Below are positions 1 through 8,858 of a stretch of 64,000 nt of DNA, in pieces. Positions within the stretch are counted from its first letter, which is position 1; each line of letters begins with the position of its first letter. Both the position numbers and the translations under genes were made by a program. The notes under the pieces are model-generated. The model had not been told where the DNA came from, searched no databases, and worked only from the letters and a program-made list of their open reading frames with translations. Source of the stretch: Halovivax cerinus (GTDB lineage: Archaea > Halobacteriota > Halobacteria > Halobacteriales > Natrialbaceae); NCBI RefSeq assembly GCF_024498195.1, contig NZ_CP101824.1, positions 2,046,001 to 2,110,000 on the forward strand, written 5' to 3'.

Positions 1-1955
1 GGAAGCTGTACGCGGTCGCGGCCCGATTTCGAATCGTCGACGACCACGTACTCGACGGGTTGGCCGGGTTCGCGACCGATCCCGGCGGCTTCAGCTCGCT
101 CCAGTGCCGCCACCGACCGCGTCGATTGCGTGTACTCATCCAGTCGCTTCGAACTACGAACCTCGATCACGAGCTCCATCGGGGTCACCTCGCCCGCTCG
201 AAGCCGCTGTAACTGCCGGTCGAGGCGATCGCAGACGGCCTCCGGTGACCGCGTCGAATCGAACACATCGATCAACTCGCGCTGGCACTCGGCGACGAAC
301 GCTGGCGTCGAGTGCTGGCGCACCTCGATCCCGCGAAACTTGTATTCGCCGTCGCGCTTCCGGCCGAAATACTTCGTCAGCGCGCCGGCCTCGCTGTCGG
401 CCATCGGGACGAACGCCACCCAGTCGAACGCACCCTCGTACTCTAATCGAATCCCGGCGTCGGCGGTAATCTCGCGGGCGACGTCGTCGAGATCCGTCTG
501 TGCCATCTCGTCGCGGGCCTGTACCCACAGGCTGTCGACGATTCCGTGGACGACTCGCCAGCCGTTGGCCTCCAGGGTCTGCTTGGCCTTCAGGAGGATC
601 TCGCGGGCGTAGGCGTTGATCGCTTCGTGACACTCGATGCGACCGAACTTCGCGTTCGAGAAGCCCTGATAGCCGAAGCAGGAGACGAGGATCCACTTGA
701 TCGCGTCCGACGTCTGTTGCAGCGCTTCCTGCCGCCCCGGATCGTCCGTCTCTTCGATGTCGGCCTTGATCGAATCTCGGTCCGAGATCAACGGCTCGAG
801 GACGTCCGCCAGGTAGCCCCGTTCGTCGCAGATCGAGTAGCCGAGCCCAGGGACGTCATCGCGATCGGCGTGACACTCACAGCAGATCGTCTCCGGACTC
901 ACGTTCCGCGTGACGATGATATTCGGGTAGAGACTCGAAAAGTCGAGTTCGTGGACGTCTTCGTGGACGCCGACGTCGGGCGCGAACGTGTAGCCGCCGC
1001 GGTCGGCCTCGTGCAGCGTCCGCATCGGCTTGAAGAACTCGTGACGCCAGGACGTCCACGGCGTCAGAACGTTCCGCGCTCTCGCCTCGGCGATCTGGAT
1101 CGCCGTGAGGACGTTCCCGATCGACGCCCACGCTGTTTCCTGGAGGGGTTTTCGGGATCGTCGAGCGAGGTCGAGGATGCCCTGAAGGCCTGATTGTTCG
1201 TAGAAGAACGTGTTCGAGCGGTCGACGATCGCTCGGCCGGGGACGTTGTACCGCGCCGGAGAGTGTCCGACCTGCCCGTAACTCTCGAAGGTCGACGCAC
1301 CGGCGAGCGTCTGCCACCCTGGGCGCCGGCCTAGCTCGAAGTCGTCTCGCCCGACCGCCTCGGCCGCGTCGTACAGACGGGGGACGAGCTCGCTCGACGA
1401 GAGTACGAGCACGTCCGGGTCGCGACGGTCGAGAGCGCGCTCGACGCCGTCGACCACCGCCTCGGGGTCGTCGGTAACAGTCTTCCCGCCGACCGACAGC
1501 GTCGAGTGGACGTCGTCGACCATCGCGGTCGCCGGTGCGGTGAGTTCGAGCGTCCGCAGGTCCCGCGCCGGCGCCGGGGTCTGGCCCGTTTCGAGACAGT
1601 AGCGAAACTCACGCGAGAAGTCCACGTCGAAGCACTTCACGTCCCCCGGCCGGCCGATGTCACGGAGGGAGGACGCGAGTTCGTCGACGGCGTCGATATC
1701 CGGCACGTCGATCCGGAGGACGGGTTCGAGACCGTGTCGCCAGCCGCGCCGCCACGGCTCGAGTTCCATCTTCGTCGCGAGCGGATGCGGATCGAGGCGA
1801 TCGGCGAGCCCCTCGAACGACAGGTCGCCGTCAGGGATGGCGTAGATGGTCGGTGTAAACTCCGCGTTCGAGACGGTTTCGACGCCGTCCGGCGTCGCGT
1901 GCCACTCGACGACGCCGTCGTCCAGGTAGTCGACTGTGAACAGCCCTTCGGTCAT
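1..1955 (-). CDS. polB: Family-B DNA polymerase, divergent (PolB2-like), C-terminus outside window
   Basis: This is a DNA-directed DNA polymerase of family B. About 651 N-terminal residues are visible and the gene runs off the left edge. Motif A reads DFSSLYPNIIV (near 911-951). A motif-B-like stretch, KWILVSCFGYQGFSNAKFG, follows. Motif C reads HGIVDS (near 530-550) instead of the canonical YGDTDS, so the first of its two metal-binding aspartates is Ile. No clear exonuclease motif stands out in the N-terminal part. From knowledge of the family, archaeal PolB2-type paralogues have altered catalytic motifs, and I infer this is one and not the main replicase. The ATG overlaps the stop of the upstream small gene by 4 bp, so the two are translationally coupled. 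Confidence 0.88.
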   Translation of the reverse strand, partial: MTEGLFTVDYLDDGVVEWHATPDGVETVSNAEFTPTIYAIPDGDLSFEGLADRLDPHPLATKMELEPWRRGWRHGLEPVLRIDVPDIDAVDELASSLRDIGRPGDVKCFDVDFSREFRYCLETGQTPAPARDLRTLELTAPATAMVDDVHSTLSVGGKTVTDDPEAVVDGVERALDRRDPDVLVLSSSELVPRLYDAAEAVGRDDFELGRRPGWQTLAGASTFESYGQVGHSPARYNVPGRAIVDRSNTFFYEQSGLQGILDLARRSRKPLQETAWASIGNVLTAIQIAEARARNVLTPWTSWRHEFFKPMRTLHEADRGGYTFAPDVGVHEDVHELDFSSLYPNIIVTRNVSPETICCECHADRDDVPGLGYSICDERGYLADVLEPLISDRDSIKADIEETDDPGRQEALQQTSDAIKWILVSCFGYQGFSNAKFGRIECHEAINAYAREILLKAKQTLEANGWRVVHGIVDSLWVQARDEMAQTDLDDVAREITADAGIRLEYEGAFDWVAFVPMADSEAGALTKYFGRKRDGEYKFRGIEVRQHSTPAFVAECQRELIDVFDSTRSPEAVCDRLDRQLQRLRAGEVTPMELVIEVRSSKRLDEYTQSTRSVAALERAEAAGIGREPGQPVEYVVVDDSKSGRDRVQL

Positions 1956-2227
1956 GACTCGCACTCGTCGAGCGCCCCGTCGACTGCGTCGAGGCGCTGT
2001 TCCACTTCCGCGAGCCGGCGTTCTTGGGCGAGCGCGATCGAGACGAGCAGCGCGACCATCGGGTCGGTCGGGTTCTGGTAGCCGGCGGCGTCGGCGTACT
2101 GACGGCCGTGTTCGAAGAGCCGGTCGAAGTGTGGCTGGTCCTGGTGACGCAGTGCGCGTCGGTAGTCGCCCCAGCGCTCTTCGATCGATCGCACGTGGTC
2201 TCGGTAGGTCGGGTTAGTGCGCCCCAC
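1952..2227 (-). CDS. Small conserved haloarchaeal protein (DUF8156-like) upstream of polB
   Basis: A 91-residue, soluble, helix-rich protein that starts MGRTNPTYRDHVRSIEERW and ends in a charged segment (AQERRLAEVEQRLDAVDG) that could form a short coiled coil. I recognise it as a small haloarchaeal family that I associate with this polymerase; its function is unknown. Its stop overlaps the polymerase start (ATGA) and its start lies inside the end of the upstream gene, so it belongs to a three-gene operon. A role as a polymerase accessory subunit is only an inference from this coupling. Confidence 0.75.
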   Translation of the reverse strand: MGRTNPTYRDHVRSIEERWGDYRRALRHQDQPHFDRLFEHGRQYADAAGYQNPTDPMVALLVSIALAQERRLAEVEQRLDAVDGALDECES

Positions 2228-2633
2228 TGGTCCTCACCTCCGTCGAGGCGCCGGCGTAGAGCGGTTCGCGTGCGCGTACGACCTCGCCCCAGCACACGGG
2301 CGTCGTCTGCATCCAGCCGTCTTCCTGGGGATAGACGTGCGTCTCGACGTCTTCGCTCTCGAACCGCGGCCCGAGGGGCGTCGACCGATAGCGGACGGTC
2401 CGAGACGTGGTTTCCGATACCGCTTCCGATACCGCGTCGTCGGGAGCGCGGGTGATCAGGGGGGGATACTCGTGTTCGCGGGCGAGCCGACCGAGCCGCG
2501 CCAGTGTCCGAAGGGGCAGGTGATCGACGACGGGGGAGTGAAACGGCGTTATCGGGTCGTCCGAGTCCAGGACCGTGACGCCGGCTTCGGGATCCGGGAG
2601 ATCTGCGGTCACAGATTTATTGAATTGGTGCAC
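2214..2633 (-). CDS. Hypothetical protein, first gene of the polB operon
   Basis: A 139-residue protein without membrane segments. It opens with MHQFNKSVTADLPDPEAG and contains a basic helical stretch (LRTLARLGRLAREHEYPP) that resembles a recognition-helix region, but I do not recognise a defined domain. It overlaps the next gene by 14 bp and is followed by the family-B polymerase, so all three are probably co-transcribed. The AT-rich sequence upstream (about 2635-2665) is the likely promoter area. The start could be questioned; this is the only ATG that keeps the whole conserved-looking N-terminus. Confidence 0.6.
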   Translation of the reverse strand: MHQFNKSVTADLPDPEAGVTVLDSDDPITPFHSPVVDHLPLRTLARLGRLAREHEYPPLITRAPDDAVSEAVSETTSRTVRYRSTPLGPRFESEDVETHVYPQEDGWMQTTPVCWGEVVRAREPLYAGASTEVRTSGAH

Positions 2634-2877
2634 ACTCGGCCATTTATCTTAGATTGTTGTATCGATCGGGGTCCGATTTCCGATATTTCCGAAACGGTTC
2701 CCCGTTGCACTCCGTGACGTCTCAGCCCCGGTGGGGCACGGAGGACGGTATCAGACGGTCGAGAACCTGCCAGAGACCCGCCACTACGGGCATGGGGCGA
2801 GCGTCCGGTCGCTACCGACCGGACCGATTCTCGGGAGAGAAGCGTCAAGCGGTCGGTCACCGCCGTCGTCCGAGCGG

Positions 2878-3294
2878 TCAGACGTCGCCGGCGATCTCGT
2901 TCGGCCGGTCGCGTCTCGAGAGGTAGGCGGTCAGGTCGGTCGTCGAGAGCATGCCGATGACGCCTTCGGTATCGTCGACGATCGGGACGTGCTTGAAGCC
3001 GTGGTCGATCATCAGCTCGGCCATCTCGTGGACGGAGTCCTGGGCACTCGCCGTCACGACGTCTTCGGTCATGTACGCCGAGACGGGCGTCCGGTCCTTC
3101 GGCTTTCGCTCGGCGACGATTCGAACGAAGTCGGTGCCGGTGAGGATGCCGCAGATCGCGTTCGACTCGTCGACCACGACGGCCGATCCGATGTCGTGCT
3201 CTAACATCGCGGTCGCGGCGTCCTCGACGAGGGCGTCCGGAGAGACCGTGTACACGTCACTCGACATGAGTCGGGCGACGAAAATGTCTTCCAT
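2878..3294 (-). CDS. CBS-domain pair protein
   Basis: A 138-residue protein that is almost entirely two tandem CBS domains (residues about 8-62 and 74-130). Each shows the usual pattern of a conserved start (VSPDALVEDAATAMLEHDIG; MTEDVVTASAQDSVHEMAEL) and a 'VVDESNAICGILTGTDF' or 'IVDDTEGVIGMLSTTDL' strand-loop-strand. Such stand-alone pairs bind adenosine nucleotides and usually sense energy status. It is monocistronic, with a divergent Nudix gene to its right. The target it regulates cannot be deduced. Confidence 0.88.
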   Translation of the reverse strand: MEDIFVARLMSSDVYTVSPDALVEDAATAMLEHDIGSAVVVDESNAICGILTGTDFVRIVAERKPKDRTPVSAYMTEDVVTASAQDSVHEMAELMIDHGFKHVPIVDDTEGVIGMLSTTDLTAYLSRRDRPNEIAGDV

Positions 3295-3453
3295 GCCAGT
3301 ACGACACAGGTCCCGCGGTAAAAACGTTTACTCGCCGGTCGGATTCGCCGCGCCGGCCCTGGGTTCCGGTCTGCAGACATTCACGCACGGAGTCACGGTA
3401 TCCGCGTCGACGCACTCACACAGATTAAGGACCGTCGGCCCGAACTCCCGCCG

Positions 3454-3939
3454 ATGATCGAGGGGACGCTGTGTTTCGTCGTCGACGACGATGAGGTGTT
3501 ACTCATCGAGAAACGCCGCGGGCTCGGCGAGGGGTGGTACAACGGGCCGGGCGGCAAGCGCGAAGACGGCGAGACGATCCGCGAGTGCGCGGTCCGGGAG
3601 ACTCGCGAAGAGGTCGGTATCGACGTCGACACTCCGGCGCTCTCGAAGGCGGGCGAACTCACCTTTCGGCTCGACGGTGACCCGCAGATCCACTGCCACG
3701 TCTTCCGGACGCACCGGTTCGACGGCGACCCGCGCCCCTCCGAGGAGGCCCGTCCCAAGTGGTTCGCGATCGACGAGGTTCCCTACGACCGGATGTGGGA
3801 GGACGACCGTCACTGGCTACCGGGGGTGCTCGACGGACGAACGGTCGACGGCACCTTCCACTTCGAGGGCGGTGAGCCGCTCGACGAGGCCGATTTCGTC
3901 GATTACGACATAGAGTGGGACGTATCGTTCGACGAGTGA
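3454..3939 (+). CDS. Nudix hydrolase, MutT/MTH1 type
   Basis: A 161-residue Nudix hydrolase. The Nudix box lies at about residues 34-56 (G34-x5-E40-x7-RETREEVGI) with the catalytic and metal-binding glutamates present. The N-terminal strand 'TLCFVVDDDEVLLIEKRRG' and the early 'GWYNGPGGK' are typical of 8-oxo-dGTP diphosphatases (MTH1/MutT group), so nucleotide-pool sanitation is likely. The acidic C-terminal 35 residues are a haloarchaeal-style tail. It is divergent from the CBS gene and monocistronic. Substrate assignment is inferred from family resemblance only. Confidence 0.88.
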   Translation: MIEGTLCFVVDDDEVLLIEKRRGLGEGWYNGPGGKREDGETIRECAVRETREEVGIDVDTPALSKAGELTFRLDGDPQIHCHVFRTHRFDGDPRPSEEARPKWFAIDEVPYDRMWEDDRHWLPGVLDGRTVDGTFHFEGGEPLDEADFVDYDIEWDVSFDE

Positions 3940-3988
3940 GGTGCGGTCACGAGCGGGTCGGATCGGGCCAGGGGTGAGTCAGACCGGG

Positions 3989-4959
3989 TTAGGGAACGAG
4001 GACGACTTTTCCGTGACTCTCGCGATCCTCGATGAACTGGTGAGCGTCTGCGGCCTCCGTGAGCGGGAACGTCTCGCCGACGATCACCTCTAGGTCGCCA
4101 GATTCGAAGCCACTCGTGAGGTCGGGGACAGCAGCCATGACCCGGCTGGGGTCGTGACTGGACGCCTGACCGAGGTGAAAGCCGATGACGCGCTTGTTCT
4201 CGAAGAGGAGGCGACGGTTCTCGACGCTGGCGGGGACGCCGCTGGCGACGCCGTAGGTGACGAGTCGCCCGAAGTGTGCGAGTGCGTCGAGGCTCCGGTC
4301 GAACACGTCGTCGCCGACGCTTTCGAGGACGAGGTCGACGCCCTCGCCGTCGGTTTCGTCGTCGACGACGTCGCGAAAGTCGACGTCGGTGTACTGGATG
4401 GGGTGGTCACAGCCGAGATCCGCGGCGAGGTCGAGCTTCTCCTGGGTGCTCGCCGTGCCGAAGACTTCCGCCCCGGCGTTCGAGGCGAGCTGGACGGCGG
4501 CGGTGCCGACGCCGCCCGCAGCGGCCTGGACGAGGACCCTCTCACCCTCCTCGAGTCCGCCCCAGCCGAAGAGACAGCTGTGGGCGGTGAGGAACTGGAC
4601 GGGGAAGCCGGCGGCCTCCTCGAAGCGCATCCATCCGGAATCGGGAACAGCATCTGCGCGTTCGCGGTGACGTACTCGGCGTAGCCGCCACCGCCGAGCA
4701 TCGCGACGACACGGTCGCCTTCGTCAAGTCCGACGCCCTCACCAGTCGCGTCGACGGTACCCGCTGCCTCCATCCCCGGGACGTACGGTGCGTCTGGTCC
4801 ACCTGGATAGACGCCGCGGCGTTGCATCACGTCGGCGAAGTTGATCCCCGCCGCTTCGACGGCGATGCGGACCTCGCCCGGGCCCGGCTCCGGTTTCTCG
4901 CGCTCTGTGACTTCGAGTGCGTCACTGTCGCCGTACTCCGTGACCTCGATTGCCTGCAT
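3989..4959 (-). pseudogene. Zinc-type NADPH:quinone oxidoreductase, frameshifted
   Basis: A medium-chain quinone reductase / zeta-crystallin-like enzyme is encoded in two frames. The N-terminal part (4959 down to about 4633) reads MQAIEVTEYGDSDALEV through ANAQMLFPIPDG. The rest (4630 down to 3989) continues in another frame as MRFEEAAGFPVQFLTAHSC, with the nucleotide-binding loop AAAGGVGTAAVQLA and ending HGKVVLVP. Adding one G at 4631-4632 restores PDG-MRFEE and a full protein of about 323 residues. Both halves are otherwise well conserved, so either a very recent mutation or an assembly error is possible. The internal ATG at 4630 could in principle allow synthesis of the C-terminal half alone. 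Confidence 0.85.
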
Positions 4960-5334
4960 AGCAGGTCGTTCGAGGGCTGGATGCATAAACGACTGACAAC
5001 CGACGAAAACCGGCGCCGCGTTCAGGCCGCAACCGTGTGCAGTATTTCGCGCCTGTGTGGCTTCGGTTCGTTCACTCATCGCACCGTCCAGACAGTCGAT
5101 CAACACGACCGTTTCAGGACCGTTACCCAATTCGTCTCTCTACGTCTGCGTCGAATGCTTCACGGTGTGTCGCAACCGCTTCTCGGAGATCGGACCCGTC
5201 CCACGCGCCGAATCCCTTCATGGGTCTCTATTCCCCGAAGATGATACTTGTAGTTGCCGCCGCAATGGAAGCGCGTCTGTCCCACCCGCCCGGCCTTCGC
5301 ATCGTTTAAGACCGCGCTACCTGACGTTGCGTGT

Positions 5335-6819
5335 ATGAGCGATGACGCGCAGGATCTCGGGATCACCGAGTCCAAGTCACACAAGCCCGGCGAGTGGTAC
5401 GCGGAGGTCGTCCAGAAGGCGGATCTGGCCGACTACGCGCCGATGGGCGGCTTTATCGTCACGAAACCTCGGGGGTACGCCCTCTGGGAGGGAATTCAGG
5501 ACGCGTTAGACGGCTGGTTCAAGGAGACCGGCGTCGACAACGCCTACTTCCCGATGTTCATCCCGGAGAGTTTCTTAGAACGCGAGAAGGACATCGTCGA
5601 GGGGTTCGACCCCGAGGTCGCCTGGGTCACGCAGGGCGGCCACGACGAGCTCGAAGAACGCCTCGCGGTGCGCCCGACTAGCGAGTCGATCATCGCACCG
5701 TTCATGGCCGACTGGATCCGCAGCCACCGAGACTTGCCGATGCGACTCAACCAGTGGTGTTCGGTCGTCCGCTGGGAAGCCACGGAGACCAAGCCCTTCT
5801 TCCGCACCAAGGAGTTCCTCTGGCAGGAGGGCCACACCGCCCACGCGACCGACGGCGAGGCCTGGGAGGAAGTCTGGACCCGACTCGACCAGTACGCGCG
5901 CGTGCTGGAGGAGGTACTCGCAGTGCCGGTTCTCCGGGGGAGGAAGCCCGACCACGACAAGTTCCCGGGCGCGGAGACGACGACCTGCGTCGAGGCGCTG
6001 ATGCCCGACGGCAAGTCCGTCCAGAGCGCGACCAGTCACCACCTCGGCCAGAGCTTCGCCGAGGCGTTCGACATCACCTTCGCCGACGAAGCCGAGGACG
6101 AACAGACCGCGTTCACCACCTCGTGGGGACTGTCCTGGCGCGCACTGGGCGCGATGATCATGACCCACTCAGACGATCAGGGGCTGGTCCTCCCGCCCAC
6201 GATCGCCCCCACGCAGGTCGTCATCGTCCCCATCTGGCAGGCCGACACGAAAGAGGACGTCCTCGAGTACTCCGAGGGCATCGCCACGGACCTCGAGACG
6301 GCCGGGTTCAGCGTCGAACTCGACGATCGCGACGAGCGCAACCCCGGCTTCAAGTTCAACGAACACGAGCTCAACGGCGTCCCGCTCCGCCTCGAGATCG
6401 GCCCGAACGAGGTCGACGACGAGGAGGTCACGCTCGTCCACCGCCCCGACAGCGAGCAGACCGTCGCCGACCGCGACGGTATCGTCGACGCGGTCGACGC
6501 CCACCTCGACCAAATCTTCGAGAAACTCTACGACGCGGCCGCGGCGAATCTCGACGAAAACGTCCGGGAAGCCCACTCCCCCGAGAAGATCCTCGGGACG
6601 ATCGGCCAACACGGTGGCTACGTGAAGACGCCGTGGTGCGGCGACGAGGCTTGCGAGACCGTCATCAAGGACGAAATCGCGGCCGAGATCGTCATGCAAC
6701 CCGTCGACGATCAGGGCGGTGCCTCCGCGGGCGAACCCGTCCGCCCCGACGAAGACGCGACCTGCGGCGTCTGTGACGAACCCGCCGACGAGATCGCGTA
6801 CTTCGCAAAGTCCTACTGA
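5335..6819 (+). CDS. proS: Prolyl-tRNA synthetase
   Basis: A 494-residue class-II synthetase of the archaeal/eukaryotic type, charging tRNA-Pro in the cytoplasm. Class-II motif 2 is visible (MRLNQWCSVVRWE, then FFRTKEFLWQEGHTAHAT). It is followed by an anticodon-binding domain (QVVIVPIWQ onward) and a Cys-containing C-terminal domain (CGDEACE, CGVCDEP). The protein ends in Tyr (AKSY), as expected for this subtype. I chose ATG 5335 (MSDDAQDLGITESKSHK); an upstream in-frame ATG at 5254 would add 27 residues that do not look like part of the family. Confidence 0.95.
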   Translation: MSDDAQDLGITESKSHKPGEWYAEVVQKADLADYAPMGGFIVTKPRGYALWEGIQDALDGWFKETGVDNAYFPMFIPESFLEREKDIVEGFDPEVAWVTQGGHDELEERLAVRPTSESIIAPFMADWIRSHRDLPMRLNQWCSVVRWEATETKPFFRTKEFLWQEGHTAHATDGEAWEEVWTRLDQYARVLEEVLAVPVLRGRKPDHDKFPGAETTTCVEALMPDGKSVQSATSHHLGQSFAEAFDITFADEAEDEQTAFTTSWGLSWRALGAMIMTHSDDQGLVLPPTIAPTQVVIVPIWQADTKEDVLEYSEGIATDLETAGFSVELDDRDERNPGFKFNEHELNGVPLRLEIGPNEVDDEEVTLVHRPDSEQTVADRDGIVDAVDAHLDQIFEKLYDAAAANLDENVREAHSPEKILGTIGQHGGYVKTPWCGDEACETVIKDEIAAEIVMQPVDDQGGASAGEPVRPDEDATCGVCDEPADEIAYFAKSY

Positions 6820-7089
6820 GCCTGCCTCACGCGGGATCGACTACCATCCGTCGACGGCTGCGGCGGCTCTACGGCCTGTTTCCTGGATTCTGATAACCAT
6901 TGGAACCTAGAAAACATCACTTTTCCACACAATCTTCCACAAACGGGGGTGAAAAACGCGATACCAGCTCTTTTTGCCCCGCCGAATCCGCGTTCTATTC
7001 ACACTTGAATCGTAGTGTCGGCCGTCAGGCCTGAATAATGCGGTATTTCCCCGGTATTCTTTTTACCCTCTAGCAGCGTTGTCAGGGAT

Positions 7090-7341
7090 ATGGGAACTTC
7101 ACCGCGGACGTCACACGCGATGCCGGCGGACGACGCGCTGAGTCATCGCGTCGTGTACGCCATCGCCGAACGCGAGGGCGTCGAACCGGAAGCGCTCGAA
7201 CCGCCTCTGTACTCTGCCATCGACCCGGAAGCGCTCGATTTGCTGTACGAGAGTGCAGACGAGTCGCTTACGGTCTCGTTTTCCTATCTCGGATACGACG
7301 TCCACGTCGACGCGGACGGGACGGTCTCCGTCGATCCGTAG
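7090..7341 (+). CDS. HalOD1 output-domain protein
   Basis: An 83-residue protein consisting of one HalOD1 domain: SHRVVYAIAEREGVEPEALE, then a 'PPLYSAIDPEALDLLY' helix and a terminal beta pair (VSFSYLGYDVHVDADGTVSV). HalOD1 occurs in haloarchaea alone or as the output module of response regulators; its activity is unknown. The gene stands alone, preceded by a 270-bp gap with an AT-rich promoter-like stretch (ATTCTTTTTACC near 7057). A second ATG (MPADD) ten codons downstream is a possible alternative start. Confidence 0.8.
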   Translation: MGTSPRTSHAMPADDALSHRVVYAIAEREGVEPEALEPPLYSAIDPEALDLLYESADESLTVSFSYLGYDVHVDADGTVSVDP

Positions 7342-7417
7342 GCCGCTGACGACCGACGGCACACGGAACGCTCACCATCGATCCGTAGGCCGTTGACGAC
7401 CGACGGCACACGGAACG
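7331..7417. repeat. 40-bp direct duplication with 47-bp period
   Basis: Positions 7331-7370 and 7378-7417 are the same 40-bp sequence with one mismatch (CCGCTGACG versus CCGTTGACG). The first copy contains the last four codons and the stop of the HalOD1 gene; the second lies between that stop and the end of the convergent AlaX gene. It looks like a local slippage duplication. Confidence 0.9.
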
Positions 7418-7423
7418 GACCGA

Positions 7424-8149
7424 CTACGCGTCGTGGAGCTCGAACTCGATCCGCTCGACGTCCGCGCCTTTGGAGGTCCGGTTGGTGATCTCTATCCGTC
7501 CGATCTCGCCGAGCCGGTCGACGTGGGTCCCGCCGCAGGGGCACATGTCCCACTCGTCGATCGCGACGACCCGGAGCGGATCGACGTGGTCTGGAATGAG
7601 GTGCAACAGCGAGCGGCCCTCGTCGACCTCGCGTTCGACGTCGTCGCGGGCTCGATTCTCCTTCGTGACGGCCAGGTCGCGGTCGATGGCCTCGTTCGAT
7701 CGGCGCTGAATGTCCGCGAGATCGTCTTCGTCGAAGTCGGCCGGTTCGAAGTCGATGCGAGAGCGATCGGGGTGGATCTGGTTGCCCGCCGTCTCCGCGC
7801 CGTACTCGTTCAGGACGACGCGGGACACCACGTGTTGAGCGGTGTGCATCCGGCGCAGACGCTCGCGGCGTTCGGCGTCGATCGTACCGGCGACCTCGGT
7901 TCCGGGTTCCGGGACGTCGCCTTCGATCGAGTCGACCTCGTGGCGGACGTCACCGTGATCCTTCCGGACGTTCGTCACCGCCGCCGACCCGTCGTCCCAC
8001 TCGATCCGTCCGTGATCGGCCGGCTGGCCGCCCCCTTCGGGGTAGAAGTACGTGCCGTCGAGGACGACGTACTCGTCGGTCGCCTCGGTGACGGTCGCAG
8101 TGAACTCGGTGACGCCGTCGGAGTCGGGCAGGTAGCGAAGCTCCGTCAT
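7424..8149 (-). CDS. Alanyl-tRNA editing protein, AlaX type
   Basis: A 241-residue free-standing editing protein related to the AlaRS editing domain; it deacylates Ser-tRNA(Ala). The N-terminal glycine-rich part reads YFYPEGGGQPADHG. The zinc-binding HxxxH is seen as HTAQH (about residues 100-104), and the second pair of ligands as CPCGGTHVDRLGEI (about 206-219). The intended start is ATG 8149 (MTELRYLPDSDG); the frame stays open much further upstream by chance because of high GC. It is convergent with the HalOD1 gene and monocistronic. Confidence 0.9.
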   Translation of the reverse strand: MTELRYLPDSDGVTEFTATVTEATDEYVVLDGTYFYPEGGGQPADHGRIEWDDGSAAVTNVRKDHGDVRHEVDSIEGDVPEPGTEVAGTIDAERRERLRRMHTAQHVVSRVVLNEYGAETAGNQIHPDRSRIDFEPADFDEDDLADIQRRSNEAIDRDLAVTKENRARDDVEREVDEGRSLLHLIPDHVDPLRVVAIDEWDMCPCGGTHVDRLGEIGRIEITNRTSKGADVERIEFELHDA

Positions 8150-8245
8150 CGTGCGGGCCGTTCGCACGCGATCCTCAAATAGTGGGCGCCCCCGGCAATC
8201 GACCGTCCGCAATCGTGATGGGTACGACGCACGTTGGATAGCGTG

Positions 8246-8725
8246 ATGCGCTCTCGTCCACCCGACGACGTCGGATTCGACGTGCGCGACCTCCACGTCT
8301 TCACCCGTGGATTGAGCGCGCTCGTTCCGCCGTCGCTCGCACGCCGTGCCGTGGCGATTTCGGTGCGAACGGACCGGTCGACCTACGCGTGCAGCGATCC
8401 GGTCGAACTCGAGATCGTGATCCGCAATCGCCTGCCGCTCCCGATCGACGTCCCGACGACCGAGCAGCGGCTGTTCGGCTGGCGGTTCGACGGCCTCCTC
8501 GAAGCCAGCGAAGAATGCGTCTTTCGTGCCCCGTCGCCGAACGAACTGTCCCTTCGCGCACGCGAGCGTCGAACGATCGAGCGGGTGTGGGACGGCTCGA
8601 TTCGACGCGAGGGGGACCGAACGCACTGGGAGCCGGTCGAGCCGGGAACGTACGAGATCGAAGCCTTCCTCACGACCGACCCCGAGACGACTGACGCGAC
8701 GACCGTCACGTTCGAACAGTCGTGA
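8246..8725 (+). CDS. Hypothetical protein with a BsuPI/Ig-like beta domain
   Basis: About 159 residues. The central part resembles small beta-sandwich domains of the BsuPI-inhibitor type (VRTDRSTYACSDPVELEIVI through the proline-rich PLPIDVPTTEQRLFGW to EPGTYEIEAFL). There is no signal peptide or membrane segment, so it is probably cytoplasmic. I chose ATG 8246; GTG 8243 and 8234 are close alternatives. It is monocistronic between the divergent AlaX gene and the convergent peptide-transporter operon, which gives no functional hint. Confidence 0.65.
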   Translation: MRSRPPDDVGFDVRDLHVFTRGLSALVPPSLARRAVAISVRTDRSTYACSDPVELEIVIRNRLPLPIDVPTTEQRLFGWRFDGLLEASEECVFRAPSPNELSLRARERRTIERVWDGSIRREGDRTHWEPVEPGTYEIEAFLTTDPETTDATTVTFEQS

Positions 8726-8858
8726 ACCGCGCACCGCCGACCGATCAGAGCCGGGATGCGATCGACCGATCGAACGGCTCCGGTATCGATCGGTCGAACG
8801 CTGGTCACGCGCTCCCAACCTGAATCGATCGGATGCTGCGTGATCGGCCGTCGCCGGC

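Noticed and set aside
154-1612. Several long open frames on both strands within the first 2 kb
   Set aside because: They are shadow frames of the family-B polymerase caused by high GC; their translations are Arg/Ser-rich and match nothing, while the polymerase motifs lie in one continuous minus frame running off the left edge.
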